64,000 nt of DNA from Symbiobacteriaceae bacterium (lineage in GTDB: Bacteria > Bacillota > Sulfobacillia > Symbiobacteriales > Symbiobacteriaceae): positions 1 through 64,000 of the forward strand of contig JARBUG010000005.1 of assembly GCA_029239785.1 (NCBI GenBank), written 5' to 3'. The notes under the pieces are model-generated. The model ran no database searches and was not told where the DNA came from. It was given only the letters and a program-made list of their open reading frames with translations. This document shows, in pieces, positions 58,706 through 64,000 of the stretch (position 1 is the stretch's first letter; the number at the start of each line of letters is the position of its first letter). The translations under genes and the position numbers were made by a program.

Positions 58706-60874
58706 ATGAGCGATACGGAGAAGGTAGGCGCCGCCCGGCTGCAGAGCCGGGCCAAGGACCCGGATGTGACGGTCAAGAAGGCGGTCTGCCCGCATGACTG
58801 CTGGGATACCTGCTCCATGCTGGTCCACGTGAAGGACGGGCGGGCCGTGCGCGTGATGGGCGACCCCGACAACCCGGTCACCCGGGGCTACCTGTGCGTC
58901 AAAACAAACCACTACGAGGAGCGGGTCTATAGCCCCGACCGGGTCCTCTATCCCATGCGCCGCACCGGGCCCAAGGGGACGGGCCAGTTCGAGCGTATTA
59001 CGTGGGACGAGGCGCTGGCGGAGATCGCAGCCCGGTTCCGGCAAGTTACCGCCGAGCACGGGGCAGAAGCGATTCTGCCGTACTCCTATGCGGGCACCAT
59101 TGGGGTGCTGCAGTACGGTTCGATGGACCGGCGCTTCTTCCACCGGCTCGGGGCCAGCCGCCTGGGTCGGACGATCTGCGCGTCCGCCGGGGGCGAGGCG
59201 ATGGTCGCCACCCTGGGCACGAAGCAGGGGCCGGACCCCGAGGATATGGTGCACGCCAAGCTGATTGTGGTGTGGGGCGTCAACGTGACGTCTTCCAACA
59301 CGCACCAGTGGCCGATCATACAGGAGGCCCGGCGGCGGGGCGCCACGCTGGTGGTCATCGACCCGTACCGCTACAAGGGCGCCCGGGAAGCCGACTGGCA
59401 TATCTCCCCGCGACCGGGGACTGACACGGCCTTCGTGCTGGGCGTCATGAACGCCCTGTTTGCCGAGGACCTGCTGGACCACGACTATATCGATAAGTAC
59501 ACCACCGGCTTCGAACAACTGGCACAGAAGGCAGCCCAGTGGACGCCCGAGCGGGCCGCCGCCGTGACCGGCGTTTCGGCCGATGATATTCGGAAGTTCG
59601 CCCGCCTCTGGCATGCGAGCCGGCCGGGTGTGCTGCGCGTGGGCTACGGCCTCCAGCGGCACACAAACGGCGGGTCGATTGTGCGCGCCATCGCCATGCT
59701 GCCTGCGCTGACCGGCCACTGGCGTGATCGTGGCGGCGGCTTCCTGCTGTCGCAGTCGGGCTCTTACGGCTTCAACAGCGCCGCTCTGGAGCGGCCGGAC
59801 CTGATGCCTTCGCCGATGCCCCGGGAGATCAACATGATCGAACTGGGCAAGGCCCTGACCGAAGTGGCCAACCCGCCCGTGAAGGCGCTATTTGTCTATA
59901 ATTCAAATCCGGCCAATGTCGCACCGAACGCTTCGCGGGTGTTGGCTGGTCTCTCTCGTGAAGACCTGTTCACAGTGGTGCACGAACAGCTCTTCACCGA
60001 CACCTGCAAGTGGGCGGACATCGTGCTTCCAGCCACCACGCAGCTTGAGCACCTGGATCTCATGTACTCCTACTGGCACCTCTACCTGCAGCTCAACGAG
60101 CCGGCGATTGAGCGGCTGGGGGAGGCGGTGCCGAACACCGAGCTGTTCCGCCGCCTGGCGGCAGCGATGGGCCTTACCGACCCCTGTTTCCGTGACAGCG
60201 ACGAGGACCTGGTGCGCCAGGCGCTTTCAGCGGGAAGCCCCTACTTGGAGGGCATCACGCTGGAGCGGCTTCAGGCGGAGCAGATCATCAAGGTGAAGCG
60301 GGCCCCGGCCCCGTTTGCGGAGGGCGGTTTCAAGACCCCGTCGGGGAAGGTGGAGTTTTACTCGGAGACGCTGGCCCGGACTGGCAACGACCCGGTGGTC
60401 GACTATGTGCCCCCGGCTGAGTCGGTGGACGGCTCGCCGGAACTGGCCCGCAAGTACCCGATCCACTTGATCACGCCGGCGGCCCATCACTTTTTGAACA
60501 CGACCTTTGCGAACATGGCCCGGATGATGAAGAACGAAGGCGCCCCCACGGTCTACCTGAACTTCGCCGATGCGAAGGAGCGGGGGTTGCAGTCCGGCGA
60601 CTGGGCACGGGTTTTCAACGACCGGGGCTCGGTGCGGCTGCAGGTGCAGGTGGGCGACTGGTCCCTGGCTGGTGTGGCGGTTTCGCCGTCACTCTGGTGG
60701 AGCCGGTTCATGCCGGATGGTGTGGGGCTGAACGTGCTGACGCTGGATACGCCGGCGGACTATGGCGGCGGTGCGTCCTTCCACACAAACCTGGTACAGG
60801 TTGAAAAGGCCGAGGCGCCCGAGGGCCAGCCCTGGGTGCCGACGCCAGACCGATATCAACTGATCAAAAACTAG
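58706..60874 (+). CDS. Molybdopterin-dependent oxidoreductase (YoaE-like, DMSO-reductase superfamily)
   Basis: The 722-residue product has an N-terminal 4Fe-4S site (CPHDCWDTC, then GYLCVK), and DMSO-reductase-superfamily cofactor-binding segments: WGVNVTSSNTHQWPIIQEAR, VIDPYRYKGARE, YNSNPANVAPN and VVHEQLFTDTCKWADIVLPA. No Tat signal is present, so it is cytoplasmic. The substrate is unknown. It resembles the Bacillus YoaE/YyaE group of putative molybdoenzymes. Monocistronic or linked to NfeD through a 50-bp gap. Confidence 0.92.
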   Translation: MSDTEKVGAARLQSRAKDPDVTVKKAVCPHDCWDTCSMLVHVKDGRAVRVMGDPDNPVTRGYLCVKTNHYEERVYSPDRVLYPMRRTGPKGTGQFERITWDEALAEIAARFRQVTAEHGAEAILPYSYAGTIGVLQYGSMDRRFFHRLGASRLGRTICASAGGEAMVATLGTKQGPDPEDMVHAKLIVVWGVNVTSSNTHQWPIIQEARRRGATLVVIDPYRYKGAREADWHISPRPGTDTAFVLGVMNALFAEDLLDHDYIDKYTTGFEQLAQKAAQWTPERAAAVTGVSADDIRKFARLWHASRPGVLRVGYGLQRHTNGGSIVRAIAMLPALTGHWRDRGGGFLLSQSGSYGFNSAALERPDLMPSPMPREINMIELGKALTEVANPPVKALFVYNSNPANVAPNASRVLAGLSREDLFTVVHEQLFTDTCKWADIVLPATTQLEHLDLMYSYWHLYLQLNEPAIERLGEAVPNTELFRRLAAAMGLTDPCFRDSDEDLVRQALSAGSPYLEGITLERLQAEQIIKVKRAPAPFAEGGFKTPSGKVEFYSETLARTGNDPVVDYVPPAESVDGSPELARKYPIHLITPAAHHFLNTTFANMARMMKNEGAPTVYLNFADAKERGLQSGDWARVFNDRGSVRLQVQVGDWSLAGVAVSPSLWWSRFMPDGVGLNVLTLDTPADYGGGASFHTNLVQVEKAEAPEGQPWVPTPDRYQLIKN

Positions 60875-60890
60875 GCCGGGACGGGCGTGG

Positions 60891-60923
60891 GCGCCACTCC
60901 CGGCAAACCACGGGAGGTGGCGC
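60891..60923 (+). promoter_or_regulatory. Hairpin enclosing the NfeD ribosome-binding site
   Basis: 60891-60901 (GCGCCACTCCC) pairs with 60912-60923 (GGGAGGTGGCGC) with one bulged G and a 10-nt loop. The Shine-Dalgarno GGGAGG is in the right arm and the ATG at 60925 lies directly after the stem. Confidence 0.6.
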
Positions 60924-60924
60924 T

Positions 60925-62253
60925 ATGCGCCGGTCTCTTTCCTGGCTGGTGTTGGCCTTATTCGCGACACTGGCGTTCCTGCCCCTCGTCCCCGGCAGCG
61001 CCCGGGCGGCCGGCCCCACGGTGTACGTGATTCCGATCGAGCATCAGCAGATCATCGACCAGGGTGTGGCCCAGTTGGTGGAGCGGGCCTTTATGCTGGC
61101 GGCCCAGGACCCGTCCACGGTAGCGGTAGCCATCAAACTGGATACACCCGGGGGCTACACCAACGCCGCGATTCGTATCAAGGAAACGCTGCTCAACTCC
61201 AAGCTTCGCTCCGTCACGTTCGTGACGAACATGGCAGCATCCAGCGGTGCGCTGATTGCCACGGCATCGGAGAAACTCTATATGCAGGGTGGCTCAACCA
61301 TCGGGTCGGCGGAAGTGCGGTTGGCCGGAACGGACCAGCCGGCCGACTACAAGACGATGTCGGAGTGGGTCGCCCAGTTCCGCTCGGCTGCCGAGGCACG
61401 GGGCCGGAACCCCGACCTGGCGCAGGCGATGGTCGATAAGAACCGCAAGGCGCCCAACCAGGTCTCTGAACTGCTTTCGCTGACCTCGGATCAGGCCGCG
61501 GAAAGCGGCTACGCCAACGGCATCGCAAAGGATTTGCTGGAGGCGCTGTCGAAAGCGGGCATTGCAGAGAATCCGCAATTGATCGTCGTCGAACCGACAC
61601 TGTCGGAGCAGGTGGGCCGGTTCCTGACGTTGCCGTCGGTCGCCGTGCTGCTGCTGGTGGTGGGCGTCATCGCCATCGGCATCGAGTTCATCAAGCCCGG
61701 CGTGACGGTTCCCGGTCTGGTCGGCATCGTCAGCCTGGCGCTCTTCTTCATGGGCAACATGCTGGTGGGCACCGCCGACTGGCTAGAGGTTGGTCTTGCC
61801 TTCCTCGGTATCCTGTTGATGGTGATTGAGGCGTTCATTCCCGGCTTTGGCGTTTTCGGAGTGGGCGGACTGATCTCGGTGGTGGCCTCCATTTTCTTGT
61901 CAGTCGATTCGCCAAAACTTGCGACAAACTACCTGATGTGGACGTCCATCGCCTTCATGTTCACGCTGTTCGCCCTGGTGCGGGGGTTGAGCAAGCGGGG
62001 CCTGGGCAAGGCGCTGACGCTGCGGCAGCGGCATGATGAGAAGAGCTACGTGCCGGAGCGGGCAGACCTGTCAGGATTGGTCGGAAAAGAAGGCCGGGCG
62101 CTTTCAACCCTGCGGCCGGCGGGCACCGCCCAGTTTGGCACGCAGCGGATCGATGTGGTGACCGAGGGCGAGTTCATCGCCAGCGGCACGACGGTGAAGG
62201 TGATTCGGGTGGACGGCGCACGGGTGCTGGTCCGCTCTGTAGTCGAGAAATAG
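60925..62253 (+). CDS. NfeD family membrane-bound serine protease-like protein
   Basis: The 442-residue product starts with a signal peptide (about 1-28), followed by a ClpP-like serine protease domain: VAVAIKLDTPGGYTNAA, then the catalytic Ser in NMAASSGALIATAS, then GGSTIGSA. Four or more membrane helices follow (about residues 232-355), with a C-terminal OB-fold NfeD domain (about 375-440: GREGRALSTLRPAG-type, VTEGEFIASGTTVKVIRV). NfeD partners flotillin in membrane microdomains. Its ribosome-binding site is in a hairpin. floA follows after 12 bp. Confidence 0.94.
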   Translation: MRRSLSWLVLALFATLAFLPLVPGSARAAGPTVYVIPIEHQQIIDQGVAQLVERAFMLAAQDPSTVAVAIKLDTPGGYTNAAIRIKETLLNSKLRSVTFVTNMAASSGALIATASEKLYMQGGSTIGSAEVRLAGTDQPADYKTMSEWVAQFRSAAEARGRNPDLAQAMVDKNRKAPNQVSELLSLTSDQAAESGYANGIAKDLLEALSKAGIAENPQLIVVEPTLSEQVGRFLTLPSVAVLLLVVGVIAIGIEFIKPGVTVPGLVGIVSLALFFMGNMLVGTADWLEVGLAFLGILLMVIEAFIPGFGVFGVGGLISVVASIFLSVDSPKLATNYLMWTSIAFMFTLFALVRGLSKRGLGKALTLRQRHDEKSYVPERADLSGLVGKEGRALSTLRPAGTAQFGTQRIDVVTEGEFIASGTTVKVIRVDGARVLVRSVVEK

Positions 62254-62265
62254 GAGGTTTGCCGA

Positions 62266-63255
62266 ATGCCTGAACTCATGGGCCCTGTGCTGATTTTCTT
62301 CGCCGTGGTGCTCGTCCTCTCCATCTTCTTCAGCTTTGTGCCAATCGGCCTCTGGATTTCGGCCCTGGCGGCTGACGTGAAGGTTGGCATCTTCTATCTG
62401 ATCGGTATGAAACTGCGCCGGGTGCCGCCGGCCCGCATCGTCAACCCCTTGATCAAGGCTGAGAAGGCGGGCATTCAGTCTGGGCTCGACCGGCTGGAAG
62501 CTCACTATCTGGCCGGCGGTAATGTCGACCGGGTGGTCAACGCCCTGATTGCTGCCCACCGCGCCGGCATCGAGTTGACCTTTGAACGGGCCGCTGCCAT
62601 CGACCTGGCCGGTCGTGATGTGCTCCAGGCTGTGCAGATGACGGTTAACCCCCGGGTCATCGAGACGCCCATCGTCGCCGGTGTGGCCCAGGACGGTATT
62701 GAACTGAAGGCCAAGGCCCGGGTTACGGTCCGTGCTGATATTGCCCGCCTCGTCGGCGGCGCCGGTGAGGAGACGGTCATCGCCCGTGTCGGCGAAGGTA
62801 TCGTTACCACCATCGGTTCGGCTGTGAGCCACAAGGTCGTGCTTGAGAACCCGGACCTGATCTCCCGGACCGTGCTGGCCAAGGGCCTGGACGCCGGCAC
62901 CGCGTACGAGATCGTGTCGATCGATATCGCTGACGTGGACGTGGGCTCGAACATTGGTGCCCGGCTGCGTGCCGACCAGGCCGAAGCCGAGAAGCGCATG
63001 GCCCAGGCGAAGGCCGAAGAGCGGCGTGCGATGGCTGTCGCTGAGGAGCAGGAGATGAAGGCTGAGACGCAGCGGATGCGGGCGAAGGTCGTCGCTTCTG
63101 AAGCGGAGGTGCCGCTGGCGCTGGCTCAGGCGCTGAAGGACGGGAAGCTCGGCGTGTTGGACTACTACAACATGCAGAACGTGATCGCCGACACGACGAT
63201 GCGGGACAGCATCTCCCGCGGCCAGCAGGGTGGGTCCACGCCGGATAAGAAGTAG
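62266..63255 (+). CDS. floA: Flotillin-like protein FloA
   Basis: FloA organises functional membrane microdomains. The 329-residue length is standard. A membrane hairpin (about residues 6-50) is followed by the SPFH domain ([54 protein letters not shown]). The Glu/Ala-rich coiled coil comes next (about 228-290: [20 protein letters not shown]). AGGAGG precedes the ATG. It follows NfeD, the usual pair. Confidence 0.96.
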   Translation: MPELMGPVLIFFAVVLVLSIFFSFVPIGLWISALAADVKVGIFYLIGMKLRRVPPARIVNPLIKAEKAGIQSGLDRLEAHYLAGGNVDRVVNALIAAHRAGIELTFERAAAIDLAGRDVLQAVQMTVNPRVIETPIVAGVAQDGIELKAKARVTVRADIARLVGGAGEETVIARVGEGIVTTIGSAVSHKVVLENPDLISRTVLAKGLDAGTAYEIVSIDIADVDVGSNIGARLRADQAEAEKRMAQAKAEERRAMAVAEEQEMKAETQRMRAKVVASEAEVPLALAQALKDGKLGVLDYYNMQNVIADTTMRDSISRGQQGGSTPDKK

Positions 63256-63265
63256 GTGATCCGCG

Positions 63266-63913
63266 TTGGAGGATTTCATCTGGATTGCGATCGCTTTGGT
63301 GGCCGGCCTGTTTTCGCTGGCTAACAAGGTGAATAAGCAGCGGCAGGAGCGGCAGGGCGGCGGACCGTCGCAGGCGCCGCCGCAGCAGTGGCCAGGGCCG
63401 GTGGCCGGCCCGAAGCCCGGGCAGGGGCCGACCTGGGGCCCGGCACCGAGGCCGCAGGGCTCGGGCTCTACCTGGGCGCCGTCCCCGGCTCCCCGGCCGG
63501 GCTTCGGGCAGCCCAAGCCCGCCGAGGCGCCCGCGCCTAAGAAGGAACAACCCAAGACCCTGGTCTCCGGCGATGTCTTCACCCGGTCACTGGAGTCGGA
63601 AGGCTACGGTACTGAGGGCGTCGGGACTGAGGGTGTGGGCGTTGAAGGCCCCGGCGTCGGTGAAGGTGTGGAGGACGAGGTCTACCGCTTCTCCCGTGAG
63701 AGCGAGAGCATGGAGAAGCGGGAGCTCGCCGAGTTGTCCGATGACCTGGTTCGCCCCGAACGGGGGGCCTACAGCCTGGCGCCGGAAGCGGTGGGCGCAG
63801 CCGACCTCCAGTCGACGCTTACGGATTCGTCCGGGTTGATGCGGGCGATTGTGCTTTCGGAGGTCATGGGGAAGCCCAAGGCCCTCCGGGGGCGGGGCGC
63901 CCGGCGGCTCTAA
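63266..63913 (+). CDS. Membrane-anchored low-complexity protein after FloA
   Basis: The TTG start follows AGGTGAT, giving 215 residues. One N-terminal helix (about residues 4-20) is followed by a Pro/Gly/Gln-rich region (about 30-95) and a Gly-Val-Glu repeat (TEGVGTEGVGVEGPGVGEGV, about 115-135). The charged tail contains ESMEKRELAELSDDL and a final GLMRAIVLSEVMGKPKALR. The tail segment LMRAIVLSEVMGKPKALR looks conserved-like and is reminiscent of text at the end of other short Firmicute membrane proteins. No family can be named. It occupies the place of yqfB behind yqeZ-yqfA (NfeD-FloA). Confidence 0.65.
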   Translation: MEDFIWIAIALVAGLFSLANKVNKQRQERQGGGPSQAPPQQWPGPVAGPKPGQGPTWGPAPRPQGSGSTWAPSPAPRPGFGQPKPAEAPAPKKEQPKTLVSGDVFTRSLESEGYGTEGVGTEGVGVEGPGVGEGVEDEVYRFSRESESMEKRELAELSDDLVRPERGAYSLAPEAVGAADLQSTLTDSSGLMRAIVLSEVMGKPKALRGRGARRL

Positions 63914-63924
63914 TGGTAATAAAA

Positions 63925-63959
63925 CTGCGCTGCCCGGCTGGGCAGCGCAGTTCTTCTTT
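63925..63959 (+). terminator. Terminator of the NfeD-FloA operon
   Basis: A perfect 11-bp stem (63925-63935 with 63940-63950) with a 4-nt loop is followed by TTCTTCTTT. Confidence 0.85.
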
Positions 63960-64000
63960 ATGAGGGCGAATCAGTGGATGACCCCGCCGCTGAGGACGGG

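Noticed and set aside
63971-64000. 3' end of a minus-strand gene ending in VLSGGVIH
   Set aside because: Only nine codons are visible before the window edge, too few to support a gene call, although the terminator just before would fit a convergent neighbour.

Overview
The window reads as one continuous chromosomal segment of a moderately high-GC, endospore-forming Firmicute. I infer a Symbiobacterium-like or related clostridial lineage. The evidence is a SpoIIP sporulation gene, a DnaK without the insertion typical of Gram-negative homologues, a CIRCE/HrcA heat-shock system, Firmicute-type gene neighbourhoods (holA/rpsT, lepA-hemW, hrcA and grpE-dnaK-dnaJ-prmA-rsmE-mtaB, rpsU-yqeY, NfeD-FloA), many GTG and TTG starts with strong Shine-Dalgarno sites, and consensus sigma-A promoters. 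The species assignment is inference. I saw no tRNA, rRNA, CRISPR, IS element or prophage.

Layout. Positions 1-5 kb hold the 3' end of a PLP enzyme gene, a DMT exporter, a SnoaL-like protein, a tetraheme cytochrome, panC, and a membrane protein with a degenerate phosphatase-like domain. Positions 5-17.4 kb are mostly housekeeping (holA, rpsT, greA, lepA, hemW) with spore or envelope functions: a GH18 hydrolase, a degenerate beta-lactamase-fold protein and SpoIIP. Positions 17.4-36.6 kb are the metabolic core. Branched-chain amino acid synthesis is split over three transcription units: ilvC-leuB (+), PilZ-leuC-leuD (+) and ilvB-leuA (-). They are interleaved with a minus-strand ABC-transporter/CoA-transferase/HMG-CoA-lyase operon and a minus-strand operon of a chemoreceptor, a substrate-binding lipoprotein and a cyclic-nucleotide-binding-domain/SLC13 transporter fusion. 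Positions 36.6-49.9 kb carry hrcA (CIRCE), a PilZ protein, grpE-dnaK-dnaJ (CIRCE), prmA-rsmE, mtaB and ddl. Positions 49.9-64 kb carry an Eis-like acetyltransferase, hinT, rpsU, yqeY, a Tat-type polyferredoxin, a molybdopterin-binding protein, a Fur-box-linked ferric-iron ABC transporter, a molybdopterin oxidoreductase and an NfeD-FloA membrane-microdomain operon.

How genes work together. IlvB (with its own fused ACT domain), IlvC, LeuA, LeuC, LeuD and LeuB supply most of the valine/leucine pathway; IlvD and an aminotransferase are not in the window. The ATPase-permease pair at 23-24.6 kb has no binding protein beside it, and an orphan binding protein lies at 29.7-30.8 kb, so the two may form one split importer. 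HrcA probably controls itself and the grpE-dnaK-dnaJ operon through the two CIRCE elements.

The most notable features are the CNBD-SLC13 fusion in a chemosensing/uptake operon, an IlvM-type ACT domain fused to the front of acetolactate synthase, two exported or membrane proteins whose enzyme folds have lost their catalytic motifs, two hairpins that bury ribosome-binding sites, and a greA leader with tandem promoters and an attenuator-like terminator.
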